This document shows positions 43,301 through 53,703 of a stretch of DNA of 64,000 nt, piece by piece. The notes under the pieces are model-generated. The model did no database searches, had not been told where the DNA came from, and was given only the letters and a program-made list of their open reading frames with translations. Source of the DNA: Porphyra umbilicalis (lineage: Eukaryota; Rhodophyta; Bangiophyceae; Bangiales; Bangiaceae); contig KV918978.1 of assembly GCA_002049455.2 (NCBI GenBank), positions 62,001 through 126,000 of the forward strand, in the 5' to 3' direction. The position numbers and the translations under genes were made by a program. Numbering within the stretch: position 1 is the stretch's first letter; every line of letters starts with the position of its first letter.

Positions 43301-43990
43301 AACCGCGTCATCAAGGCCGCCAAGGCAGCGCGACCGCTTCCACTCGTCTTCCGCGCCCTCCGTGGGGACCTGCGCTTGCGCCTCTTTGTCGATGCGTCCA
43401 GCGTGAAGCTCGGCGTGCCCACGGCGCACACGGGCGTCGCTGTGTTTGCCTCGCCGGCGACCGGCGCCCCTGGCGTCCTCCGCCCGGACACGCAGCTGAC
43501 GCTGTTGGCTTATGCCTCGCACCGCCAGCGGCGGGTCACTCACTCCTCCTTCGCCGCGGAGGTGTACGCCATGCTCGAGGGCGTGCGGATGGCGCTAGAG
43601 CTGGCCTCGACGCAGGCACATGTCTTTGCTGGGGACGCACACGCTTTGGCTTCCATCGACGTCTACACCGACAACCTGTCGCTGTACAACACGCTCGATG
43701 CTGACGGCGTCGTCCAGCCCAAGGAGGTGGGGGCGGCGGTGCAGGAGCTGCGCGACTTCTACCACGGCGGCACACTTGCGACGGTGACGTGGCTGCGCGC
43801 GCGTGGTCAACTGGCGGACGCGCTGACCAAGGCCGGCCGCAACACACCTTTGCAGCAGACGGTTCAGACGGGGCGTTTCAACGTCCGGCTCCAAGACGGT
43901 GACTACCTGTCGAAGTCTTCCATGGCGGCCGGTCAAGGTGGTGTTTACGCTTCGTCCTCCTCCCCGGACGATGGGGATTATGGGAATAAG
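40320..43990 (+). mobile_element. copia pol region (PR, IN, RT, RNase H)
   Basis: Approximate extents: aspartic protease about 40.4-40.75 kb; integrase about 40.85-41.9 kb; reverse transcriptase about 42.35-43.15 kb; RNase H about 43.37-43.85 kb. Recognisable landmarks include the reverse transcriptase AVHVDDFLFGG box and an RNase H region with FVDASSVKLG. Part of the same fossil or near-intact element. Confidence 0.85.
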
Positions 43991-43996
43991 GAGGAG

Positions 43997-44362
43997 TGTG
44001 AATGAGCAAGATGCTCCCGCGCAGCGGTGGCGCCGCGTTCACGTTGCCACGTGGACGCGACCGTTCCCGTACCGGTGCCACGTCGCATCGGACGTGGCGG
44101 ACGCTGGCGCTGCAGCGGCCGCCAAGGCGCCCGCGACCGTTCCCGCTTGTGCTTCCGCGGCGGTCACCGGTCGCAACGGGCGGGTACCGCGGGGCGGTGC
44201 GCCGCCGTGACGCCGTGCCGCAGACGGGAGGTTCTGGGGAACGATTGCACGCCGGACGAGCGGCGGGTTAGACGACCGACCGACGTGGTCTAAGAGTGAG
44301 GAGAGGGAAGAGACTGGGGGAGCGAGGATAGAGTAACAAGACAACGAGTCTCTTTTCTTTCA
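43997..44362 (+). repeat. 3' LTR of the copia element
   Basis: 366 bp, same sequence as the 5' LTR, followed directly by the GGAGG target duplication. Confidence 0.93.
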
Positions 44363-44393
44363 GGAGGAGTCGGTAGGCCGATGAGTGCGCGCG

Positions 44394-45597
44394 GCAAGCT
44401 TCTCCTGCGTGCAACCCGGAACGCCCTCCAAGATGTCCATTGCGGATAGGCAGGCGTCCTCGTCGCTCTCGGTCATCGGCATGCAGCTGGTAGTGGGCGC
44501 GAGGAAGTAAGGCTGCGGAGGGAGTTGTTTTCGATGACGTGGAGAACGGCGCGCTCCACAGGAGCCCCGTCGTGGTCAGGGTGTGGCAAGCAGGGTGGCA
44601 GGGAGCCGTGCGCCGGAGAAGCATGCTTGGTGCCAATTCTTTGGGACCAACTTTCTGATGTAGCACGCGCCGAGGCTGCTCGTTGCGCTTGCGCCCTCTT
44701 TAATTCTGGATGGCGACGACAAACTCCGGCCTGTTCGCTACCCACGCAGCTCCGCACTCCAACGTCGGTTTCAGCACGACCACCACCGCACTCCTCGCAC
44801 GTCCGCCTCCCCCATTGCCCCGTTTCCGGCGTCTCGTCCTCCACGTTTCTCACAGTGGCGCACACGCGCGGGCGTGTACTTCGTGATGGGCCGTACGGCT
44901 CCGGTTCACGCGCAGTTGTATGATGGGCATCTTATCAGCGGGGGACATATCAGTGCGCAATGACTATGTGAGCAAAATGTCCATCATCACACATCCTAGG
45001 TGCACTCAAAGCGACTCGCAGCTCACCGACCATCTTCTTGGCCCTCCGGTGCCCGTCCAGCGACGTTAAATACTCCATCCCTTCCTCCGTCCCGCCCTCC
45101 GTCATGGCCCACTGTGCGGCGCGGCGGTGGTCACCCCCACACCGCTTCCATTTGTCTCGCCTGCCCAGTGCCTCAAGCTCAGCTTTCTACATTTCTACCG
45201 AGAGTTCAAATCGATCCCCAGCGTGAACGTATTGGCCAGGGCCTACAGCCGTAGGCGGCGGCTCTGATAGCCGCCCGGACGACCCCATCGACGATGCAGC
45301 TTCTGGCAGTGGAGCCAACGGAGGGCCGGCGCCGTGGCCATGATACTGTGAGGTGCGAATGTCTGACCGGCGGGTGCTGACACAGTTGTCAGACGCGCGT
45401 CGGCCTGCGGTTGCTGATTGCGTGGGTGGCAGCGGCCCGACGTCGCGGGGAGCTGCGGGCGTACCAACTTGGGGCGCATTCACGTACAACTCGCTGGTGG
45501 CACGCTTGATAATGATGCGGGGGCGGCCGTCACTGGTGATCTGTGGCTGATGTGGCGGCCAGGCGGCGGCGTTGACCGCCATCATGGCCTTGCCCAT
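44394..45597 (-). pseudogene. Unknown minus-strand gene next to the copia insertion
   Basis: Read from ATG 45597 (MGKAMMAVNAAAWPPHQ) for 136 codons to a TAG at 45187-45189. The same frame continues protein-like straight after the TAG (AELEALGRRDKWKRCGGD, AQWAMTEGGTEEGMEYL, LDGHRRAKKMVGELRVAL) to about 45000. A GTGAGC donor-like site lies within GTCGGTGAGC near 45027. A further coding-like block at 44925-44520 contains CEECGGGRAETDVGVRSC and PELKRAQAQRAASARA, and a last block at about 44480-44394 reads MTESDEDACLSAMDILEGV. It could be a multi-exon gene with a nonsense codon, or a decaying gene. The retrotransposon sits just beyond the last block, so the 3' end may be displaced. No family recognised. 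Confidence 0.45.
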
Positions 45598-46410
45598 GAA
45601 CTGAGATGTAACAAAGGAGATGTGAAGAACAAAACAGATGCGAATAATAAAGACTGACTGCGTAAGAGAACTGAGAAGTAATTAATCACAACCGCAAAGC
45701 TCCGCGGCGGCTTTGGAGGAGTTTCGCGGCCGGCCGGCCACTGCTGGAGACGGCTGGCCGGCCAAGGAGGAGCTTATGGTCGGCGCTCTGTTGCGCCTGG
45801 CGGAAGCAGTCGCCGAGCGCTGCTGTTGGGCCGACTGTGTGTGGTCCCCGCCGCCAGCGACTGGCGCCGCGCACCGAGGCATCGCACGCGTGCGCGTGGG
45901 CGCAGCAGAAGCGGCGCGCCGCCGCCGCCGCGCACCCGTGGCCGCGACGCCAAAGGCGGCTCGGTGAGGGCACGGCGGCGCGGTGGGCGCCGGCGCCGAG
46001 CGCCACGCCGACGAGGGGGATGCGGGGCTTTCCTCTGGCGCAAAGGACGTGGGGGCGCGTGAGGACAGGGTGGGGGGGGGTTCAAAGCCCCGCGCGGTCG
46101 TCCTGCTGGTCCGCCGTCCACTCGCGTGGTCTGCGTGGCGGAAACTGCGCAAGGGCGATTGTACGGGGCTCCCGTGGTGGCCGCCCAGTGGTGTGGGTGA
46201 GAAAGGGGTGGGAAAAAGACAAAGAAGCTGTTTCGGTGTGGCGAGACAGTGGCGTAGGTGTAGGTGGCATTGTGCCTGAGCAGCGTTGCCTCTTGTCAGA
46301 GCACCTTCAGAAGATGCACGTGACGCTCTTGTTACTCTTTGGTCGTGTGTAAACGGTTTTGTCGTTTCGCAAGTCCAGGGTGTTTTCGCGTACGCGCTTT
46401 CAGTATTTCA
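45598..46410. other. Spacer between the unknown gene and DHDDS
   Basis: 45700-46080 is GC-rich with open frames on both strands and a GGCCGGCC-rich inverted motif near 45730-45765. No domain recognised. The right part leads into the inverted-repeat element upstream of DHDDS. Confidence 0.4.
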
Positions 46411-46555
46411 AGGGTATACGTGCGTTCTCGTTACAAGAGACAGCTGATTCAGCTCAATCTGAATAAGAGTGGCCTACACGGACTGAAATGGAAGACTTTC
46501 TACCCATATTCTCTTGTAGACGATTCTCTTGTAACGAGAACGCACTGTATACCCT
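46411..46555. mobile_element. Short element with 30-base terminal inverted repeats
   Basis: Arms 46411-46440 and 46525-46555 are inverted copies differing at one or two positions (AGGGTATAC, then GTGCGTTCTCGTTACAAG, with an extra base in one arm). ATTCTCTTGTA is also repeated directly inside the right arm. The element is about 145 bp and ends only 68 bases before the DHDDS start codon, so it lies in the promoter or 5' UTR. No clear target duplication. Confidence 0.7.
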
Positions 46556-46622
46556 CGATACCCGTACTCGTGGCCAAAACTCATACCGTTGGTGAGGCCT
46601 GTTGTGGAAACAGAAAACACAA

Positions 46623-47899
46623 ATGAGGACGGTGGCGTCAGTCGCTGCTGTGTATCCGGCATCCCGCGTTGTCTTCTCTGTGCTCTTGCTCCCTGTCGCC
46701 ACCGTTTGGTCCTGCTGCGCCACCCGCCCCCCTTTGTCACTATCGGCTGCGTCGGCGATGGCGACCGCTGCTGCTGCTGTCACCACGGATTCGGTTGCTG
46801 CACTCCTGTGCGCGTCCCCCTCGCCGCCCCCTCCTCTCCCCCCTCTCCGTCCCGCTCTGGCCAGCGCTGCCTCTGCACTCGCCCTTCCCGCACGGCTGGT
46901 CGCGGCCGCGGCCGCCGCCATCGCTGCTCTCTTGGCTGTCGCCCACGCCATCGCCGCCACCCCCGCCGCGCGTGCTGTAGCTCTTGCAGCGCTCACTGCC
47001 GCTGGGGACGTCCCTCCTCACATCGCCATGATCATGGACGGCAACCGGCGGTGGGCGCGAGCGTCGTCTCTCGACGCATCGGCCGGGTATCCGCGGGGCT
47101 CAGACGTGCTTCTCGATACCCTCCGAAGCTGCCTTGCTCTTGGTGTGGCGACCGTCACAGTCTACGCGTTTTCCATTGAAAACTTTAAGCGGCCACCCGC
47201 TGAGGTCGACCGCCTCATGCACCTAGCTACTCAGATGCTCACAAAGATGCTCTCCCATGCGTCGACCATTCAGGCGTACAGCGTCAGAGTGCGGGTGCTC
47301 GGTGATCGCTCCCTGCTGCCGCCGGCCGTTCGGGTCGCTGCAGCGCGGGCAGAGGTGGCAACGCGGAGTCACACGGGACCGACGCTGAACATCGCGTTTG
47401 CCTACACCTCTCGCCATGAGATGGCATCAGCAGTCACGACGCTCATCGCCGCCGCTGACGCGGGTGCTATTCCGACCAACGCCATCAACTCTGCTGCCGT
47501 GGAAGCTTGTCTCTTCACGGGGCTCGCGTACGGCGGTGGAGTTGGAGCGGATGGGGCGGACGGAGATGGTCTTGGCGACGTCGTTGACCTGCTCGTCCGC
47601 ACCAGTGGAGAGCGGCGGCTGTCTGACTTTCTATGCTGGCAGGGGGGGGGGCCCTGCTTGCCTTCCGGGACGTGTTGTGGCCTGACTTTACGGCGTGGGA
47701 GCTCGTACGCGTTGTCCTTACCTACCAAGCTTCCGCGCGGCTGATACGACGCAGGGGGCCGCACGCGGCAGGCGAATGCGCGGCAGCGACCGCCATCGAC
47801 CGCGAACCCATCACGCCCGAGGTCGTCACGCTCGTCGCCGAATTGCGGCGGCGGCATTATGCGACTATCAACGCCGACGCGGCAGGTGTAGCGCCGTGA
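46623..47899 (+). CDS. Dehydrodolichyl diphosphate synthase (cis-prenyltransferase)
   Basis: Adds isoprene units in cis to farnesyl diphosphate at the ER, giving dolichol for protein glycosylation. From ATG 46623, a 130-residue N-terminal extension contains a hydrophobic Ala-rich segment (RLVAAAAAAIAALLAVAHAI, about 91-110), then the catalytic domain: HIAMIMDGNRRWA (Asp139), VTVYAFSIENFKRP (179-191), LNIAFAYTSRHEM (255-267) and DLLVRTSGERRLSDFLCWQ (322-340). At a 10-G run (47642-47651) the frame must change to continue ALLAFRDVLWPDFTAWELV and end at the TGA 47897-47899, giving about 425 residues. The pattern RTSGE-RLSDFL-WQ...VLWP is that of DHDDS rather than bacterial UppS. It converges with HEL2. 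Confidence 0.9.
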
Positions 47900-48381
47900 C
47901 GGTGGTAGCGTCGTCGGGAGCTGGAGGACGGGTGCGATGAAAAGGAGGAAATGGAGGCGTCGCGGGCGGCAGCGGTCGTGGGCGTAGCGGCGACGGTCCG
48001 TAAAGCTCCCCGTGCCATGGTGTTGTGTGGTTGGGCGTGCCTGTGCAATTATGTGTTGCAGTGTGGAGACAAGCATCGCAGCCGAATGGGCATGCCCTTA
48101 ACTGCTGAGTGGGTATGGTATTGGCACACGCAGTGTTTTCTTGTGTGCCACCTTGGCCCGGCGGCCAAGCCGTTGAGTCAAGGAATGTTCTAGTGTAGCT
48201 GGGATGCTCCTTTTCCTTGGCCAGGGCGTGGCGCGTGACTCCCTGCGCGCAGCACACTTCCTGAATGGACCACACAAAGGAACTCACAAATATCGGCTGC
48301 ACCTGTCCATGAGCATGCTCAGACTGCGGGACCAAGACTGCCAGAGTACTTGCCCACGGCACAGACCCACCCACCTACGCA
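47900..48381. other. Convergent 3' intergenic region
   Basis: Lies between the DHDDS and HEL2 stops and should contain both 3' UTRs. No further gene, repeat or hairpin recognised. Confidence 0.5.
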
Positions 48382-51300
48382 TCAGGACCCCAAAAAAGCA
48401 GCCGCTGGGTCTTCGTCATCCCTCACTTCGCTCCGCGATGCATCCAGGTACGAGTACTCGTCACTCGACCCGCCAGCGCCGCCGGCACCGGCGCCATCGT
48501 GAACAATATCGGCCGCGGGAGCCGTCAGCTCCACCGAGCTGCTGCCAGCGGTACCGGCCGACGCATGCGCCTCTGACAAAGAGGCGGGCGAGTCCAACGC
48601 GCTGCTCGCTGCCTTGGCCACCCGTGTCATGGCCGCCCGTCCGCCACGGTGGCCGCTACCGGCATCCATTGAAGGCACCGCCGCAGCAGACGAGGATGAG
48701 ATGGACTGTCGCGAGCTCCCCACCGACGCTGCCGCCCAATCCTGCTTGGCAGCCGCGGCCTTCGACGCGAGCTTTCTCTGCTCCCACGGCAGCCCATTAT
48801 CACCAAGCTGTGGAACCGCGGACGCCTGGCGATTGCGCATGAGTGCACCGACGTCAAGGACCACACGACCCGAAGAACGCGGGAGCACCAGCCCGCCGCC
48901 GGCAGTGCGGCTGGTTGTCGCCTCGCGACCACCGCCACCACTGCTGTCGCGGCCGTTCCGTCCGTCGCCGCCACCGCCGTCGCCGAGCGTCGGGAAGGAC
49001 ACCAATGAAACGCGCGAGGAGGTGGCTGCCTGGGGCGATCTCGAGGCCGCGCCCATCGCCACACCCGCCTCGCCCAACGTCGGCGAGGGCCGTCCAAGGG
49101 CGGCGGAGGCAGTAGCGGCTGACTTGGCCTCGGCCGCCGCGCGTCGCCGCTGTGCGGCCGTCGCCTGCACGCTCGGCCCGATCGAGTTGCCCCACACTCG
49201 CCCAGCCGGGCGTCCATCCGTCAAGAGGCGATGGCTCGGAACAGAGCGGGCGGCCGAAGAGGCCGTATGGCTTAACCCGCTGCCCGTCGGCTCCAGACGC
49301 GCCGCCGCCGCTGCCGTTGCGGCAGGCCTCGGCCCAGCAGCTACACCCGGCGCCGGGGACCAAGATGAATGCAGCGGTGGACGGCGCGCCAGTGGCGGAC
49401 CCGCCCGTACAATGGAAGCGGTAGACGCGTGCACCATGGAAGTATCCGACGCACGCGATATGGCTCCTGTCGACTGGGGCGGGCCACCGTCCGATCCCCC
49501 TCTGCTACCCGTCAGCGGCGGGAAATGGGCGGCACTTGACGTCAAATCACGTGTCCGGTTGAGCCGGTACGTGGCCGTCGGCACCATGGGTGTCACCGCC
49601 GTAGGGGATGGCAAGGAGCTGGAAGAACCGGGAGTTGTCCCGTCCACACCAACGCGAGAAGTGGCAGCAGTGGCAGGGGTCTCCCGCTGACGCGTAGCAG
49701 CCAGAGATGGAAAGTCAGCGCGGGAGGTAGCCAGTGGCCGGTCGAAGGGCAGCAAGGCCGACTCAGCGTCGCCGCCGGCAACGCGGACCGCCTCCGGGTT
49801 GAACGGCGGCGGCATGCCGGCGTCTACATCAGAGTCGGCGCCAGACTGGACGTCGCTGCCCGAACGCCCACCGCTTCCACCTCTCCCGCCACCCCCCCCA
49901 CGTCCGATGCCACCTCCACGACCTCCGCGGCCTGAGCGGCGCCCTCTCCCTCCGGCTCCTGCGTCCTGGCCTGCCGTGCGCCCTAACCCTGCCGGCGCCG
50001 GCGCTGCCTCTTCACATGCCACGCACAGCGCCTCACGCAGCCCATGGTCCGCGGGCAATAGGGAAGCCAGCTCTGGCAGGTACGCCGCGAGGGCGGGCAC
50101 GCGCCCAAATAGCTCCATCGTTGACGAAACATACGCGCGGGCACCCAGAGCACCCGACCGAAAATCCCCGGAGGAGTCACGGAAACGGGAGAAGGTGGCC
50201 GCATCAACAGCTGCGCGCATGGCCGCGACCAGCTCCTGGTTACGCCGCGACGCCTCGTCCGAGTTGCACGGCGGTGTCCGCCGCTGAAAGCCCCGTGCAA
50301 GAGAGGAGGGGCTGGGGCGGAGCGAGAACGCGGTGCCGCCGCCCGACTGGCTGGACGACGCAGGCGCGGCGGCGCGGCTACCGTGACCAATACCACCAGC
50401 GCCACTACCACCGCGGTCTCCTCCCCGCCCGCTCCCATCCCGTCCACCGGCCCCGCGCCCGTGGTCACGCCCACCAGTCCGGGCACTACTGTCGAGCCCG
50501 CTCAAGGCCCCGTCGCCGTCACGGCCGCCACCACGACCGCCGCCACCACCACTGCCGTTGACGGCACTCCCAACGCCTCTACCCCCCCCGGCCCCGACTC
50601 CTCCGCCACTACCGCTGCCACCCCGACCATGAGAAAAGACGACATTGGCGACCGCAAAGCTGCGCCGCTGCCGTTCGCGCTCCTCGTCGCCCGGTCCGCC
50701 CCGTCCCACTCTGCCCCGCCCAACTTCCCCACCGCCAACGCCCCCACCAGTTGTCGTCCCCCCACCCCCAACCTGCAGCTCCGACAGATCGACCCGCAAG
50801 CTGCGCCCGCGCACTCCTCCGCTCCCACCCGTTCCGCTCGCTCCGCCCGTCGCCCCCACCCCCCCCCATGCACCTGATGTTGATGCAGACGCAAGTCCAC
50901 GGGCGCGGCAAAGACGACGCCCCTGCACCCCTCTTCTGCACACATGTAGTGCTCCTCCCCATAGTGTGCTTCCAGCGACGCGTAGTTGCGATAGTACTCG
51001 TGGTAACGCCCAGCACGTTCACACAAGAAGCACGAGTAGTGATCACGCGTCAGATGCGCAAACAGCGCATCCTCGTCATACAGGCGGCGGTGGCAAAACT
51101 CGCACATCGGATGCGACGAGACAGCGTGGGCACGACACTTGGATGAGTGAGCGGAGCGGCCGCGGCTACTGCCGCCTCCAGCGTTGTCGCCGTCAAGCGG
51201 GTACAATACCTGCTCGCAGTCGTACGCTTTGCGATGGGCTACGCACACGTCACAGAAAACAGAATTGTGGGCAGCACGCACGTGAGAGCGAAGTCCACCG

Positions 51301-51962
51301 AGCGAAGAAAAGCAGCCTCCGGGATTGACCACCCGCGTGCCGGTGGTCCACATGGGCGCACCAAGCTGGCGGCGGGTCTTGCCCGCCCTCGTAGCGCGGT
51401 CCGTATCGGCCGTCTCCAAACCCGGGATGACCTTGGGCGCAGCTGGGTCGGGCAGCTCGTCACCAAACCCACACGCAGGACAAGTGTGCGCGCGGCGAGC
51501 GGCGAGCTCCTCCCGTCGGGCGCCGTCCACAAACCGCATGTGCACTGCTGCGTCAAGAGTCGCCGTCGCAGCCAGTCCTGCCGGTGGGGGCAGCCCCGAC
51601 GACGGGGTGTAGTAGCCGGCCGGGACGACGAGGACGTCTGCCAGAACCGTTTTGCAAAGCACGCACGCCGTTTCTCCGTAGAGCACACGGAGACGGTGCG
51701 AGCAGTCACCGCAGACGGCATGGCCGCAAGGAGAGGCAATCGCCCAGTCGCCGGCTTCCGAGGCGCAGACCAGACAGAGAGCGTCGGCGGGGACATCGGG
51801 AGACGATGATAGAACGGGCAAACTCGATGAGGGGTGGTGGGGAGGAGACCGAGCCGTGGGGCCCCCGCCACCACCGCTGCCTCTGCCGCCTCCGCTGCTT
51901 CCACCACCAGCACCTCCACCAGCAGTACGACCGCCACCACGGCCACCACGGTTGCGAGCCAT
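48382..51962 (-). CDS. HEL2/ZNF598-type RING E3 ubiquitin ligase
   Basis: Senses collided ribosomes and ubiquitinates small-subunit proteins, starting ribosome-associated quality control. ATG 51962 gives a Gly/Arg leader (MARNRGGRGGGRTAGGG), a C3HC4 RING (CLVC ... PCGHAVCGDC ... CVLCK, residues 63-103) and a run of C2H2-type fingers (CPACG at 161; CDVC; CEFCHRRLYDEDALFAHL at 287; CFLC; HYMCAEEGC ... HQHQVH to about 364), the known layout. At a 9-C run (50859-50867) the frame must change. The second part is then open to 48382 with DEERERQRRSFAVANVVF, an all-helical stretch (YVSSTMELFGRVPALAAYL ... LREALCVACEEA), repeated FPSL/FPPL/FPTL motifs (ADFPSLAATR, AHFPPLTGS, VSFPTLGDG) and RVWGNS. Total is about 1,190 residues. 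The unchanged first frame runs on to 50502 with no matching domains. A 17-base minisatellite lies about 140 bases upstream of the start. Confidence 0.9.
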
Positions 51963-52097
51963 GGCCGGGGTCAAAAAAAACAACAAAACGGGGATCGCTA
52001 CGAGGATGCAGGTGCGGTGCGATGTGGAAGGAGCAAGGGGTGCATGAACAGCCCGCGCAATAGGAGTGGTGGGGCAGGGGGAGTACTTGGGCGGGGG

Positions 52098-52225
52098 GAG
52101 TGGTTGGGCGCCGGCAGTGGTTGGGCGCCGGGAGTGGTTGGGCGCCGGGAGTGGTTGGGCGCCGGGAGTGGTTGGGCGCCGGGAGTGGTTGGGCGCCGGG
52201 AGTGGTTGGGCGCCGGGAGTGGGTC
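52098..52225. repeat. 17-base minisatellite upstream of HEL2
   Basis: About seven tandem units of GTGGTTGGGCGCCGGGA with few changes. The array lies 136-263 bases upstream of the HEL2 ATG (51962), so in its promoter or 5' UTR. Each unit carries the palindromic GGCGCC. Confidence 0.92.
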
Positions 52226-52910
52226 GGGGAGTTGTGGCCACGATCCGGTCGGCGCGTCACAACGAGGATGGCACGTAGCGATTGAGAGCAGCAGCGGGGA
52301 TGTCGAGAGCAGACGGCCGCGTAAGCCAGCACTTCAAAGCGGCCAAGCCGCGACGTCGGTCGAGTGGGGACGGCCAGTCTCGTTAGCGGTGTCGGTCTGG
52401 AAGAGGTTCCATCCATGGCACAGCCGGCTCTTATTCTAGTAAACACTTGTCTGTTCTACAATGAGCTAGGATCAATTGATCTAAGAAAAAGGACAATTTG
52501 ATCCTGTCAGGAAATCGTCGTTTCTTCTTATGCGCGAAGCCATACGGATTTAAAGCATCAGCCCAAGCTTGGTGGGGGGGCAACCACCTCAGCCTGGCTG
52601 CTACGAAGAGACCCCGCTCTTTACGCACCAGGAAAGCCCGTTCTGGCTCGCCCGACGTTGACCACCTCCCTCCCCCTTCCTCCAGAAGACCTGTCAACAG
52701 CGATTTCGCCGTGCAACACCGCTCAGTCTCACTCCACGGCGCAAAACAGCTCGATCTCCCACAGACGCCGTGCGTCGCCATGGCGTAGCGCGTGGTTATG
52801 ACGCCTGGCGGTCGGCAGCCACCTGGCCTAGGCCTGCGTTACCGAGGCCACGAGCCGTCTCACTCGGTTTGTGCGGCTGAGGTCACCGCGTCTGCGGGGA
52901 CGCGGCAGAC
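52226..52910. other. Spacer, no gene recognised
   Basis: Contains an AT-rich patch with imperfect AGGATCAA/TTGATCCT inverted motifs (52470-52507) and otherwise undistinguished sequence. Confidence 0.4.
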
Positions 52911-53135
52911 GCATGAGGCCACCCTGCCGGCTGGCCTGCATGGATGAGGCCACTCTACGGGCTGGCCTGAACGGGGGAGGCCACTCTGCCGGATGGCCTG
53001 AACGGACGAGGCCACCCTGCGGGCTGGGCTTGCACGGACCAGGTCAGCCGGCAGGGTGGCCCGCACGGACGAGGCCAGCCGGCAGGGTGGCTGAGGCGAC
53101 CGCCCGGCTGGGCTGCACGGCTGAGGCCGCCGCCA
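52911..53135. repeat. Degenerate 30-33 base minisatellite
   Basis: About seven units built on GAGGCCACYCTGCCGGCTGG followed by CCTGNACGGAC. The last units carry the inverse arrangement (CAGCCGGCAGGGTGGC), so the array changes orientation internally. Confidence 0.85.
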
Positions 53136-53568
53136 AGCTAGTTTGACTCTGTGATACTTGCACTTGCGGCTTGCGTGGTGCGCCGGGACGCACTCGGGAA
53201 CGCGTGACTACACGCGCGCGCCCCCCCTGTGAACCTGGTGTGTAAGCCCGGGATTGGCGCCGGCGGCGGCGGCGGCGCCTAAATTAGACGCGGGATGGAT
53301 CCGGTCGGTTGCGCCGGTGTGCTTCGGCAGGAAGATACAGCATTTAATACAAGTAGGTCCCACAGGGCAGGGACCAGCTAGCGAAGCTTCCACTTTTCGT
53401 GAGAACACAGACACACAGTTTTGGAAAACTTCAGCAATCACCAGTTCGCACTTTGTTTCTACCTACTGTAAGAGCAAGCCCAGCGGTTCGGAAAATGGCG
53501 GAGAATCTTCGCTAACGCCAAATTATGGTGGAGAAGGGTGCCCAGCGGTCAGATTTATGGCGCGGAAT

Positions 53569-53655
53569 CCACGCCAAACGATGGGATGGCGGAGATCTGA
53601 CGCTATAATCCGGTGGTATGGCGTGAGATCTGCGCCATCCCACCGTTTGGCGGAG
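53569..53655. repeat. Inverted repeat with 35-base arms
   Basis: Arms 53569-53603 and 53621-53655 pair with about five mismatches. Both contain GAGATCT and a GCCATCCCA(T/C)CGTTTGGCG core. The loop is 17 bases. Likely a MITE or the heart of one. Confidence 0.75.
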
Positions 53656-53657
53656 CC

Positions 53658-53703
53658 ATATGTCGGGATTCGAAAATTGTACCACTCAGCTACAGCCACA
53701 ATA
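53658..53703 (-). other. tRNA-like promoter boxes (possible SINE scrap)
   Basis: On the minus strand TAGCTGAGTGGTA resembles a tRNA A box, and TTTCGAATCCC resembles a B box, but they are only about six bases apart. No complete cloverleaf can form. It could be a shrunken tRNA-derived SINE head or chance. Confidence 0.25.

Larger units (their letters stand above)
38832..44362 (+). mobile_element. Ty1/copia LTR retrotransposon
   Basis: A 5.5 kb element bounded by two 366-bp LTRs that I read as identical, each TG...CA, with a 5-bp target duplication. Part order is gag, protease, integrase, reverse transcriptase, RNase H; integrase before reverse transcriptase marks the copia superfamily. A primer-binding-type TGGTAGC follows the 5' LTR and a purine tract (GGGAATAAGGAGGAG) precedes the 3' LTR. 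Identical LTRs imply a very recent insertion. It looks nearly whole, with about one break in the internal coding region. Confidence 0.95.
38827..44367. repeat. 5-bp target site duplication of the copia element
   Basis: GGAGG stands at 38827-38831 immediately before the 5' LTR and again at 44363-44367 immediately after the 3' LTR. Confidence 0.9.

Noticed and set aside
50502-50870. Continuation of the first HEL2 frame beyond the C run
   Set aside because: Lacks HEL2 features, while the alternative frame carries the FPSL motifs and the conserved helical region.
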